Below, piece by piece: positions 14,142 through 22,434 of a stretch of DNA of 23,965 nt. Source of the DNA: an uncultured Ruminococcus sp. (GTDB lineage Bacteria > Bacillota > Clostridia > Oscillospirales > Ruminococcaceae); the NCBI RefSeq assembly GCF_946187255.1, contig NZ_CAMHRZ010000016.1:1-23965 (forward strand), written 5' to 3'. The notes below the pieces were generated by a model. It searched no databases, was not told the DNA's origin, and saw only the letters and a list, made by a program, of their open reading frames with translations. Every line of letters begins with the position of its first letter. Position 1 is the stretch's first letter. Position numbers and translations under genes: made by a program.

Positions 14142-15656
14142 TTATATGTATTTTCTGGGTATATTCTTATATCCCTTGACATGGGCTGCTATAGCCGCAA
14201 CATCGGTTATGTTCACACCGCCCGACTGATTGCAGTCTGCGGTGAAGGGGCTTCTGCCGTCCAGCTTCTTTATGCCTTTAACGTAGCCTGCTATTATGGA
14301 GATATCCGTAACGTCTATGGCGCCGTCGCGGTTGACATCACCCAGCAGCAGAGGTCTTTTGTTGACGGTGATATCCGCTTTCTGGATATCCTTGGTATCT
14401 GTAATAACTATATCGCTGTGGGAAAGTCTGTAATCTCTGCTGTCGCCTACATCCTCGATGGACAGCTTGTAGGTATCGGGCTTCAGTCCGTACAGGCAGT
14501 AGGCACCCTTGGGGTACTCGAACTTGTACCTGAGCGCCTCGATGCTCCTGGGCAATTGTCCTTCTTTGCGACCATCTCCGCCGCTGCCTGCATAGACTTT
14601 GCCATTTTTCTCAATATGATAATAGTAATTATGGTACAGTACAGTTTCCATCGTCTCGTCGTTAAGCCAGAATTCGATATAACCATCCTTGTCGGGGATA
14701 GATGCCGTAAAGACCGGACCGCTCTGATACACAGCGGTAAAATAAGTGTCTTTCTGAACGCCGCGCATATTATATTTGAGAGTGGGTGATACCGGGGGAT
14801 TATAAAAATCATTATTTGTTGTTATAATAAGATCATCGTCCGCAAGATCGGGAAAGACCTCGTTGAACTTCACCCTTATCCTGGAATATTTCACAGGCTT
14901 GTTTGTGACCTCGCAATTATCCCTATTGCTTGAAACGTTGTTGTGAAATACCGAATAAAAACCCGTATCGGCTTTATATGTCACACGTTTTCCCGCATAG
15001 TGATAGTAATACATAATATTGTCATAATCCAGCTCGTATTTCTGTGTATCTTTAAACGCATCCAGATTAAGTGAACCGATCGTGTTTCCGTTGGTGGCAT
15101 ACTCGCTGCTCACATCAACAAGCACGGTGTTAGCGGGAAGGGTCATGGTATCAACGACTTCATACTTCTTAGGGTCGATATAATAATAGTAGCAGTTATC
15201 GTCAGGACGGATATAACATTTACCGTCACTATCTATATGCTTATAATTGTCACCGTTATATAAATCCCCCCAGGGATAATTGGCTTTCTTATTATCTAAA
15301 GTGTAAGGATCAGAAAGCTTGCTGTCATTGAGATAATAATAATAACTTTTAAGATCCTCTGCCGAGTGTATATTGGAAAAATCCAGCACATTGCTGTCAA
15401 GTATATTCATTGTATCGTCAGCGCCCGTAAAGGTGGCAACCTTTTCGCCTGCGGAATTACTTATAGCAAATTTCATATTGCTTATATCCACATCCTCGCC
15501 TGCCTTTACCCTGAAATTGAGGTAGGGCTTGTTCACACGGATATCGGTGTAATAATCGGGTTTGCGACCATCGATATATTCCGCACCTGCGGGTATTGCG
15601 GAAAGCACTGCCGCTGCCATAGTCAAAGCCAGCATGGCTATTTTTTTCATTATCAT
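14142..15656 (-). CDS. Secreted tyrosine-rich protein with C-terminal type I dockerin
   Basis: The 504-residue protein starts with a signal peptide (MIMKKIAMLALTMAAAVLSA, probable cleavage after AGA at residue 25). Residues about 437-497 are a dockerin: LLGDVNRDGAIDVTD and then ADCNQSGGVNITD are the two calcium-binding repeats, each followed by a helix (AGYVKG, AAHVKG); the second has Ser at loop position 5. Dockerins attach extracellular proteins to cohesins of cellulosomes or similar complexes. The 400 residues between are rich in Tyr, Asn and Asp and contain four tyrosine clusters (about 105-108, 156-159, 216-218, 344-346). I recognise no glycoside hydrolase, esterase or carbohydrate-binding module there. 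The start is the ATG at 15656 after GGAGAGGATAAA; 15650 is possible. The frame's upstream ATG at 15701 overlaps the promoter and is rejected. Confidence 0.88.
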   Translation of the reverse strand: MIMKKIAMLALTMAAAVLSAIPAGAEYIDGRKPDYYTDIRVNKPYLNFRVKAGEDVDISNMKFAISNSAGEKVATFTGADDTMNILDSNVLDFSNIHSAEDLKSYYYYLNDSKLSDPYTLDNKKANYPWGDLYNGDNYKHIDSDGKCYIRPDDNCYYYYIDPKKYEVVDTMTLPANTVLVDVSSEYATNGNTIGSLNLDAFKDTQKYELDYDNIMYYYHYAGKRVTYKADTGFYSVFHNNVSSNRDNCEVTNKPVKYSRIRVKFNEVFPDLADDDLIITTNNDFYNPPVSPTLKYNMRGVQKDTYFTAVYQSGPVFTASIPDKDGYIEFWLNDETMETVLYHNYYYHIEKNGKVYAGSGGDGRKEGQLPRSIEALRYKFEYPKGAYCLYGLKPDTYKLSIEDVGDSRDYRLSHSDIVITDTKDIQKADITVNKRPLLLGDVNRDGAIDVTDISIIAGYVKGIKKLDGRSPFTADCNQSGGVNITDVAAIAAHVKGYKNIPRKYI

Positions 15657-15689
15657 TTTATCCTCTCCAGTATTATGAATTATGTAAAA

Positions 15690-15718
15690 ATTATAGCACA
15701 ACGTTGGCGGTTTGTCAA
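15690..15718 (-). promoter_or_regulatory. Consensus promoter of the dockerin-protein gene
   Basis: On the minus strand TTGACA (15718-15713) and TATAAT (15695-15690) are exactly 17 bases apart, 33 bases before the start codon. Confidence 0.8.
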
Positions 15719-15730
15719 TGATACCGCAAA
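15704..15730. promoter_or_regulatory. Dyad over the -35 box of the dockerin gene (candidate operator)
   Basis: TTGGCGGT (15704-15711) and ACCGCAAA (15723-15730) are inverted 8-base half sites matching at 7 of 8 positions, separated by 11 bases that contain most of the -35 hexamer. Half-site centres are 19 bp apart, close to two helical turns, as for many dimeric repressors. Confidence 0.45.
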
Positions 15731-15797
15731 CGCAGTTTATAACAGTACAAAATTATTCCCTTGTATGCGGCAATTCGTAAATTTTTTGTTCAAGCTC

Positions 15798-15827
15798 TTT
15801 ACAAATCACGATGATATGTGGTATAAT
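15798..15827 (+). promoter_or_regulatory. Promoter of the topoisomerase cluster
   Basis: TTTACA (15798-15803) and TATAAT (15822-15827) are 18 bases apart; the parE-like start codon follows 78 bases later. It is divergent from the dockerin promoter. Confidence 0.6.
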
Positions 15828-15905
15828 AACTATGTTTGCGAAAACAAGAACAAGTGTTTTTCTGAAAGACCGTTAAACACTGATGACATATTGTGAGGTT
15901 TTGAA

Positions 15906-17900
15906 ATGGCTAAGAATAAACAGGAGTACGGCAATGAAGATATCACCCTGCTGAAAGGCAAGGACAGAGTCCGCCTTCGTCCTGCCGTTATGTTCGGTTC
16001 TGACGGACTAAGCGGATGCAAGCATTCGGTCTTTGAGATCATATCCAACTCCATCGATGAAGCGCGTGAGGGTCACGGCGACAAGATCATCGTTACAAAG
16101 TATTTTGATAATTCCATCGAGGTGCAGGACTTCGGCAGAGGCTGCCCTGTGGATTACAATCAGCGTGAAAAGCGCTATAACTGGGAACTGGTTTACTGCG
16201 AGCTCTATGCGGGCGGCAAGTACAACAACAACTCCGGCGACAACTACGAGTACGCACTGGGTCTTAACGGACTGGGTGCGTGTGCTACGCAGTATTCCTC
16301 GGAGTATATGGACGTTGAGGTAATACGCGACGGTTTCAAGTACGACCTGCACTTTGAAAAGGGTGACAACGTGGGCGGTCTCAAAAAGGAAGAGACCAAG
16401 CAGAAGAAAACAGGCACCCGCACCCGCTGGAAGCCCGACCTGGATGTGTTCACCGATATAAGCATCGAAAAGGAATACTTCGAGGATATAATGAAGAAGC
16501 AGGCGGTGGTCAATCCCGGAGTTACTTTCCTGCTGAGGGTGCAGAGGGAGAATATGTCCTTCGAGGAGACTACCTATTACTATGAAAACGGCATAGCGGA
16601 TTACGTCAGGGAGATAGCGGGCGAGGATACACTGACGAATGTGCAGTTCTTCACAGGCGACCGCAAGGGGCGTGACCGTGCGGACAAGCCCGAGTACAAA
16701 GTCAAGCTGGGCGTATCCTTCGTATTTTCAAACAAGGTGCAGACGCTGGAATACTTCCATAACTCCAGCTTCCTGTCCCATGGCGGTTCACCCGATGAGG
16801 CTGTAAAGAGCGCTTTTGTTTCACAGATAAACGCATATTTAAAGTCCAATAATAAGTACAATAAAAATGAGAAGCTCATAACCTTCCAGGATATAGCTGA
16901 CTGCCTTGTGCTGGTATCCAGCTCCTTCTCGACACAGACTTCCTATGCGAACCAGACCAAGAAGGCGATAACCAATAAGTTCATCAAGGAGTGCATGACG
17001 GAGTTCTTAAAGCACAATCTGGAGATATACTTCATCGAGAACCCCGACGAAGCACTGAAGATCGCAGAACAGGTACTGGTCAACAAACGTGCCCGTGAAA
17101 GTGCGGAGACTTCCAGACTCAATATCAAGAAGAAATTACAGGGCACCATCGACCTGTCAAATCAGGTGCAGAAGTTCGTTGACTGCCGTTCTAAGGATCT
17201 CAGCAGACGCGAGCTCTACATCGTGGAGGGTGACTCGGCGCTGGGTTCCGTTAAGCTGGCAAGAGATGCGGAATTTCAGGCAGTGATACCCGTAAGAGGT
17301 AAGATACTCAACTGCCTTAAAGCAGACTACGACAAGATCTTCAAAAACGAGATAATCACCGATCTTATCAAGGTGCTGGGCTGCGGCGTGGAAGTAAACA
17401 CGGGCAAGAAAAAGGATCTTTCCGCCTTCAATCTCGATAATCTGCGATGGAACAAGATAGTTATATGTACCGATGCGGACGTTGACGGCTTCCAGATAAG
17501 AACGCTGATACTGACCATGCTGTACAGACTCACACCAACGCTGATAGAAAAGGGTTACGTCTATATCGCAGAGTCACCTCTGTTTGAGATAACCACAAAG
17601 GACAAGACTTATTTTGCCTACGATGAGCCCGAAAAGGACAAGATACTGAAAATGATAGGCAGCAAGAGCTTTACTATACAGCGCTCGAAGGGTCTCGGTG
17701 AGAACGAAGCTGATATGATGAGCCTGACCACCATGAACCCCGAGACAAGGCGGCTCATCAAGGTCAATCCCGATGATGTGGAGATGACCCAGTGGATGTT
17801 CAATATGCTGCTGGGCGACGACCTTGCCGGCAGAAAGGAATTCATCACCAACAACGGTGCCGAATATCTGGAAATGGCGGCAGGAGCAGACATATCCTGA
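15906..17900 (+). CDS. parE: Type IIA topoisomerase subunit B (ParE/GyrB-like, divergent)
   Basis: The 664-residue protein carries the ATPase and TOPRIM parts of a type IIA topoisomerase. GHKL motifs are EIISNSIDEA (catalytic Glu44, Mg-binding Asn48), DFGRG (75-79) and GLNGLGA (119-125); the QTK loop appears as NQTKKAI. The TOPRIM has YIVEGDSALGS (about 440) and DADVDG (about 523), and the end has RSKGLGENEAD. The usual RPGMYIGS is RPAVMFGS, the TOPRIM motif GDSAGGS is GDSALGS, and DADVDGSHIRT is DADVDGFQIRT, so it differs from a standard GyrB. It is more likely a topoisomerase IV or an extra Clostridia-type pair than the main gyrase. GAGG precedes the ATG. The A subunit gene lies downstream after one small gene. 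Confidence 0.85.
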   Translation: MAKNKQEYGNEDITLLKGKDRVRLRPAVMFGSDGLSGCKHSVFEIISNSIDEAREGHGDKIIVTKYFDNSIEVQDFGRGCPVDYNQREKRYNWELVYCELYAGGKYNNNSGDNYEYALGLNGLGACATQYSSEYMDVEVIRDGFKYDLHFEKGDNVGGLKKEETKQKKTGTRTRWKPDLDVFTDISIEKEYFEDIMKKQAVVNPGVTFLLRVQRENMSFEETTYYYENGIADYVREIAGEDTLTNVQFFTGDRKGRDRADKPEYKVKLGVSFVFSNKVQTLEYFHNSSFLSHGGSPDEAVKSAFVSQINAYLKSNNKYNKNEKLITFQDIADCLVLVSSSFSTQTSYANQTKKAITNKFIKECMTEFLKHNLEIYFIENPDEALKIAEQVLVNKRARESAETSRLNIKKKLQGTIDLSNQVQKFVDCRSKDLSRRELYIVEGDSALGSVKLARDAEFQAVIPVRGKILNCLKADYDKIFKNEIITDLIKVLGCGVEVNTGKKKDLSAFNLDNLRWNKIVICTDADVDGFQIRTLILTMLYRLTPTLIEKGYVYIAESPLFEITTKDKTYFAYDEPEKDKILKMIGSKSFTIQRSKGLGENEADMMSLTTMNPETRRLIKVNPDDVEMTQWMFNMLLGDDLAGRKEFITNNGAEYLEMAAGADIS

Positions 17901-17921
17901 TAAATAAGGAGATATATCACA

Positions 17922-18332
17922 TTGAAAAAATTCCAGTTCACTTTCCGCATTGTATTCAGCGTACTGTTTATAATAGTCGGCATCCTGGCGGCAACTGCGC
18001 TTTCATCGTTCCAAAGAAAGATCGAACACAGGTGTACCGAGTATGTATACGGAGAGGTAATGAGTGCCAAGCTCGATAAGAATAAGAAACACAGGACTTT
18101 CCATACGATCGTCCAGTTCGAGCTTGACGGCAGGACTATAATTGAAGAGGGCAGCACGAGCACAGAGCTCACAGAAGGTGACTCGATCAAGGTGATGTAC
18201 GACCAGGATGACCACAGTGTATACTATGTTCCCGAACTAACGTCCTCATCCAAGACACTCATTATAGGCGGATTCATATTGATCGGCATCGGTACCATCG
18301 TGCTGATCATAGCGCTGAAAAACAAGCCCTGA
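17922..18332 (+). CDS. Small membrane protein, DUF3592-like, TTG start
   Basis: The 136-residue protein has a hydrophobic helix at each end (about 8-28, FRIVFSVLFIIVGILAATAL, and about 110-130, LIIGGFILIGIGTIVLIIAL) around an extracellular or periplasm-side beta-rich loop. The loop pattern, with YGEVMSAKLDKN, TIVQFELDGRTI, EGDSIKVMYDQDD and VYYVPE, matches the DUF3592 type of small-barrel protein. The start is a TTG at 17922 with AAGGAG 10 bases upstream; starting later would lose the first helix. It sits 21 bases after the parE-like gene and before the parC-like gene, so all three are probably co-transcribed. Its role is unknown, and a membrane protein between topoisomerase subunits has no obvious functional reason. 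Confidence 0.8.
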   Translation: MKKFQFTFRIVFSVLFIIVGILAATALSSFQRKIEHRCTEYVYGEVMSAKLDKNKKHRTFHTIVQFELDGRTIIEEGSTSTELTEGDSIKVMYDQDDHSVYYVPELTSSSKTLIIGGFILIGIGTIVLIIALKNKP

Positions 18333-18429
18333 CAGCATCGCCTCTGTGAGATATTCACCGAAGACGGCGGCTGAAAGGTGATACTCCTTAGCTGTCACCA
18401 ATACAAGTTAACGAAAGGATAGTAAATAA

Positions 18430-20667
18430 ATGGCAAAAAAGAAGGCAGAGTCTAAAAAGGCTGCTGCACCTAAGATAGATGCTTATATTGAGGGCGCGGG
18501 ACTTGTGGCGGAAGAGACCATAACCCAGACCCTTGAAAAGAACTATATGCCCTACGCCATGAGCGTTATCGTGTCCCGTGCTTTCCCCGAGATAGACGGC
18601 TTCAAGCCCTCCCACAGAAAGCTGCTGTACACCATGTACCTTATGGGACTTATCAAGGGCAAGCTGACAAAGTGTGCTAACATCGTGGGCGCCACCATGA
18701 AGCTGAACCCTCACGGTGACGGTGCCATATACGAAACGCTGGTAAGGCTTTCACGCGGAAACGAAGCGCTTCTGCACCCTTATGTGCAGTCAAAGGGCAA
18801 TTTCGGCAAGGCTTATTCAAGAGATATGGCTTACGCGGCTTCACGATACACCGAAGCAAAACTGGAACCTATATGCGAAGAGCTTTTCAGGGATATCGAC
18901 AAGGAGACAGTGGATTTCGTACCTAACTACGACAATACTATGACCGAACCTACGCTCTTCCCTGCCACGTTCCCGACGATACTTGTCAATGCCAATGTGG
19001 GCATCGGCGTATCAATGGCGTCATCGGTTTGCCCGTTCAATCTTAAAGAGGTGTGCGAGACTGCAATAGCCCTTATCAAAAACAGCGAGGCTAACGCTCT
19101 CGATACGCTGAAAGGTCCCGATTTCCCCGGCGGCGGATATCTGCTTTATGATGAGGCAGAGCTTGACAAGATATACCGCACAGGCAGAGGTTCAGTAAAG
19201 CTGAGAGCTAAATACCGCTTCAACAAAGAGGAAAAATGCATAGAAGTGACCGAGATACCCGCCACCACCACCATCGAAGCGATAATCGAAAAGATAATCG
19301 CGCTGGTAAAGGCAGGCAAGATCAGAGAGGTATCCTATATACGCGATGAGACAGACCTTGACGGCTTACAGATAGGCATCGATATCAAGAAGGGCGTTGA
19401 TCCCGACAAGCTGATGCAGAAGCTGTACAAGCTGACTCCCCTGCAGGATACCTATTCCTGCAACTTCAATATACTGGTACACGGCTATCCCAGGGTAATG
19501 GGTGTGTACGAAATTCTGGACGAATGGACAAAATTCCGCATGGACTGCGTTCGTAGGCGCGTGGAATTCGACCTTAAAAAGAAGAAAGACAAGCTGCACC
19601 TGCTGAAAGGTCTGGGGAAGATACTGCTGGATATCGACAAGGCGATACGCATCATCCGTGAGACCGAGGAAGAGAGCGAGGTAGTTCCCAACCTGATGAT
19701 AGGCTTCGGCATTGACGAAGTACAGGCGGACTATGTTGCTGAGATCAAGCTGCGTCATCTCAACCGCGAGTATATCCTCAAGCGCACCTCCGAGACCGAA
19801 AAGCTGGAAAAGGAGATCGCTGAACTTCAGGAGATACTGGAAAGCGACAAGAAGATCAAGCAGGTAATAATCAGCGAACTGAAAGACGTTATCAAGAACT
19901 ACGGCGAGGAGAGAAAGACCCGGTTCTTCTATCAGAGCGACATCGAAGAGGTAGAGGAAGAGGAAGAGATCGAGGATTACCCCTGCAAGCTGTTCATCTC
20001 CGAGAGCGGATACTTCAAGAAGTGTACTATGCAGTCCCTTAGGATGGCAAGCGACCAGAAGCTGAAAGAGGGCGACCGCATGATGTCGGAGATAGAGTCC
20101 TCCAACCGTGCGGAGCTGCTGTTCTTCTCGGATAAAGCCAGTGTATACAAAGCAAAGGCGAGCCGTTTCGGGAACACCAAAGCCAGCGACCTGGGTGATT
20201 ATATCCCTGCGGTGCTGGGTTTTGAAAACGGCGAGAGCTTCCACACCATGATCGAAACTATGGATTTCAAAGGCTATCTTCTGTTCGTATTCGATAACGG
20301 CAAAGCGGCAAAGGTACCTCTTGACTCCTACGCCACAAAGACCAACCGCAAAAAGCTGGCAAATGCGTACAGCGACAAGGCGGGACTGGTAGCTATACTG
20401 AAACTGACGGACAACGCGCAGGTTATGCTGCGTTCCACCAACGGCAGAGCCATGCTTTTTGATACAGCGCTGCTGCTGCCCAAGCCCACCAGGAACACTC
20501 AGGGCGTGCAGGTCATGACACTGAAAGCCAAGAACGCAAAGATCGAGAAAGCATACATCGTAAGCGAGGAAGAAGCAAACGAGCTTGCAAAGTTCCGCAG
20601 CAAGACCATCCCCGTAGCAGGATGTCTTGCCAAAGACCTCGAAGATCCCGATCAGCTGACATTTTAG
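18430..20667 (+). CDS. parC: Type IIA topoisomerase subunit A (ParC/GyrA-like, divergent)
   Basis: The 745-residue protein is the DNA-cleaving partner of the upstream ParE-like subunit. The winged-helix region has FKPSHRKLLYTMY (about 58-70), NPHGDGAIYETLVRL (about 93-107) and the active-site Tyr140 in AASRYTEAKL with the preceding Arg. A coiled-coil segment (about 430-500) leads to an acidic run (EEVEEEEEIED) and a C-terminal beta-pinwheel-like region (about 510-740). No GyrA box (QRRGGRG type) is visible, which favours a topoisomerase IV-like over a supercoiling enzyme. At the positions of E. coli GyrA Ser83 and Asp87 it has Gly98 and Glu102. AAAGGA lies 10 bases before the ATG. The 97-base gap after the DUF3592-like gene shows no clear promoter. 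Confidence 0.85.
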   Translation: MAKKKAESKKAAAPKIDAYIEGAGLVAEETITQTLEKNYMPYAMSVIVSRAFPEIDGFKPSHRKLLYTMYLMGLIKGKLTKCANIVGATMKLNPHGDGAIYETLVRLSRGNEALLHPYVQSKGNFGKAYSRDMAYAASRYTEAKLEPICEELFRDIDKETVDFVPNYDNTMTEPTLFPATFPTILVNANVGIGVSMASSVCPFNLKEVCETAIALIKNSEANALDTLKGPDFPGGGYLLYDEAELDKIYRTGRGSVKLRAKYRFNKEEKCIEVTEIPATTTIEAIIEKIIALVKAGKIREVSYIRDETDLDGLQIGIDIKKGVDPDKLMQKLYKLTPLQDTYSCNFNILVHGYPRVMGVYEILDEWTKFRMDCVRRRVEFDLKKKKDKLHLLKGLGKILLDIDKAIRIIRETEEESEVVPNLMIGFGIDEVQADYVAEIKLRHLNREYILKRTSETEKLEKEIAELQEILESDKKIKQVIISELKDVIKNYGEERKTRFFYQSDIEEVEEEEEIEDYPCKLFISESGYFKKCTMQSLRMASDQKLKEGDRMMSEIESSNRAELLFFSDKASVYKAKASRFGNTKASDLGDYIPAVLGFENGESFHTMIETMDFKGYLLFVFDNGKAAKVPLDSYATKTNRKKLANAYSDKAGLVAILKLTDNAQVMLRSTNGRAMLFDTALLLPKPTRNTQGVQVMTLKAKNAKIEKAYIVSEEEANELAKFRSKTIPVAGCLAKDLEDPDQLTF

Positions 20668-20675
20668 TATAACAA

Positions 20676-20704
20676 ATCCCCGAAAAGACTGTCTTTTCGG
20701 GGAT
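20676..20704. terminator. Bidirectional terminator after the topoisomerase cluster
   Basis: The arms ATCCCCGAAAAGA (20676-20688) and TCTTTTCGGGGAT (20692-20704) form a 13-bp perfect stem with a 3-base loop, followed on plus by CATATTTTTATT. It also faces the convergent hypothetical gene on the minus strand. Confidence 0.85.
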
Positions 20705-20726
20705 CATATTTTTATTCGGTATCGGT

Positions 20727-21194
20727 CTATTTTCCTGCCAGCTCTGCCCTTACTCTGCGCTCGGCATCCTCACAATAGGCTCTTATCTCCATAGTGCAGA
20801 TATATTTTGTCAGTGCATTATCACCGTTATCTTTGAATACATCATTGTAGGTGGTGAATATCCTGATGATATCGGTCTGATTGTATAATGCTATCTGTAT
20901 CGGGACATGAAGTATCTCACTCATGCCTGCAATGATGAGCACACCGTTTTCTTCCGCCACCTGCGGGCAGTTCCTGAGCTGATTTCCTGCCGCTTTGACT
21001 TCATCCAGCAGCTCATTGAACTCATCAGCCGCTATCTTCTGCACCGCAACTCTCTGCAGTCCCTCACCCAGATCCATATTGATCACATTCTGTGCAAGAT
21101 CCAGCATAAAATCATAGCCGTAAGGAAAAGTCGCACTATATTCTGCCACAGCTAAATTATCATCATCGCCGTGTGAACAGCCGTTCAATAACAT
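20727..21194 (-). CDS. Hypothetical protein, no recognised family
   Basis: The 155-residue acidic protein starts MLLNGCSHGDDDN and shows no membrane segment. The middle looks alpha-helical (ADEFNELLDEVKAAGNQLRNCPQV), then a beta-rich stretch (GVLIIAGMSEILHVPIQIALY), and a helical end (TKYICTMEIRAYCEDAERRV). AGGAGG lies 7 bases before the ATG, a strong ribosome site, which with codon content supports a real gene. The gene begins only 34 bases after the terminator behind pilT, leaving little room for a promoter, so it may depend on read-through from the pil operon. I cannot assign a function. Confidence 0.7.
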   Translation of the reverse strand: MLLNGCSHGDDDNLAVAEYSATFPYGYDFMLDLAQNVINMDLGEGLQRVAVQKIAADEFNELLDEVKAAGNQLRNCPQVAEENGVLIIAGMSEILHVPIQIALYNQTDIIRIFTTYNDVFKDNGDNALTKYICTMEIRAYCEDAERRVRAELAGK

Positions 21195-21227
21195 ATAATT
21201 ACCTCCTGTTTCGATCGTATCATTTTG

Positions 21228-21260
21228 AAAAAAAGACTGTACATCTCTGCACAGTCTTTT
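21228..21260 (-). terminator. Terminator downstream of pilT
   Basis: On the minus strand AAAAGACTGT (21260-21251) pairs perfectly with ACAGTCTTTT (21240-21231) around a 10-base loop, and the U tract of seven or more residues is part of the end (21234-21228). It lies 13 bases after the pilT stop. Confidence 0.85.
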
Positions 21261-21273
21261 ATTTTATCAAATA

Positions 21274-22341
21274 TTAGCCCTGCTGGATATATCTGTTAAG
21301 GTCGTTTGCGTTAACGCACTTTTCAAGAGCGATCTCCTTGGAGATGACTCTGTTTCTAACCAGCTTTGCCAGCTCCTGGTCCATAGTCTGCATTCCCACA
21401 GCTCTACCTGTCTGCATTGCAGAACCGATCAGGTGGACCTTATCGTCACGGATCATAGCCTTGATGGAGTCGGTAGCGTTAAGTATCTCACAGCAAGCCA
21501 CACGGCTGGTACCATCGAAAGTACGGCAAAGAGTCTGAGTACAGATACCAACGAGTACCGATGCCAGCTGAGTTCTGATCTGATGCTGCTGGTGAGCAGG
21601 GAATACGTCGATGATACGGTCGATGGTGGAAGCAGCGTCGGTGGTATGAAGTGTAGACATAACCAGGTGACCTGTTTCTGCGGCGGTTACGGCAGCTTCG
21701 ATAGTCTCGAAGTCACGCATTTCTCCGACGAGTATGATATCGGGGTCCTCACGGAGGGCAGCTCTCAGCGCCATGGAGAAGCTAGGAACATCGGGGCCGA
21801 TCTCTCTCTGGTTGATCATACATCTCTTGTGTGAGTGCATATACTCGATAGGATCCTCAACAGTGATGATGTGAGAAGACTTATGTATATTAACATGGTC
21901 GATCATCGCAGCCAGTGTGGTAGACTTACCCGAACCGGTAGGACCTGTAACGAGCACCAGTCCACGAGGACGCATTACGAACTCTGCCAGTACGGGAGGC
22001 AGATCCAGGTCTGTAAGAGTAGGGATATCATTTCTCAGCAGACGGATAGCGATAGCTGTGTTGCCTCTCTGGTGGTAAACGTTAACTCTGTGACGGAAAC
22101 CTCTGCTTGATACGAAAGTAAAGTCGGTATCGATCTTGTCCTTGATCTGCTGTCTCTGTCTGTCGTTACACATATCCTCGCAGACTCTGAGAATTTCGAT
22201 CTCGGTCATATCGGGATAACTGGAGAGCTTTCTCAGGTTACCGCCCTGTCTAACGATAGGGGGGATACCCACAGTAAAGTGCAAGTCCGAGCAGCCCAGT
22301 GCTCTGGATTCGTCCAGTATCTTATTAATATCAATTGCCAT
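21274..22341 (-). CDS. pilT: Type IV pilus retraction ATPase PilT
   Basis: The 355-residue protein is full length for PilT, the hexameric ATPase at the inner face of the membrane that powers pilus retraction. Motifs in order are Walker A GPTGSGKST (133-141), the Asp box ITVEDPIEY (159-167), Walker B DPDIILVGEMRD (199-210) and the His box GHLVMSTLHTTD (224-235). The segment SIKAMIRDDKVHLI in the C-terminal third stands where PilT has its AIRNLIRE retraction motif, which, with the short N-terminal domain, separates it from PilB. GGAGG lies 9 bases before the ATG. It follows pilB by 93 bases and precedes a strong terminator, so it is the last gene of the pil operon here. Confidence 0.93.
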   Translation of the reverse strand: MAIDINKILDESRALGCSDLHFTVGIPPIVRQGGNLRKLSSYPDMTEIEILRVCEDMCNDRQRQQIKDKIDTDFTFVSSRGFRHRVNVYHQRGNTAIAIRLLRNDIPTLTDLDLPPVLAEFVMRPRGLVLVTGPTGSGKSTTLAAMIDHVNIHKSSHIITVEDPIEYMHSHKRCMINQREIGPDVPSFSMALRAALREDPDIILVGEMRDFETIEAAVTAAETGHLVMSTLHTTDAASTIDRIIDVFPAHQQHQIRTQLASVLVGICTQTLCRTFDGTSRVACCEILNATDSIKAMIRDDKVHLIGSAMQTGRAVGMQTMDQELAKLVRNRVISKEIALEKCVNANDLNRYIQQG

Positions 22342-22434
22342 TTGTTTATACCTCCAAACAATATATTTATAGCCGGCTGTCTCGCTTTCGCGCAGCGGTC
22401 AACATTTTCCCACAGCCACCTAATATTACCAAAT

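Noticed and set aside
19366..20244. 292-codon minus-strand frame opposite the parC-like gene
   Set aside because: It is a leucine-rich antisense shadow of a conserved gene with no start signals.
20727..21194. Lipoprotein signal (MLLNGC) in the hypothetical protein
   Set aside because: Only five residues precede the cysteine, too short for a charged and hydrophobic signal region.
22342..22434. GC-rich hairpin in the pilB-pilT gap
   Set aside because: The stem is broken by a bulge and has no U tract, so it is not a convincing terminator or regulatory element.
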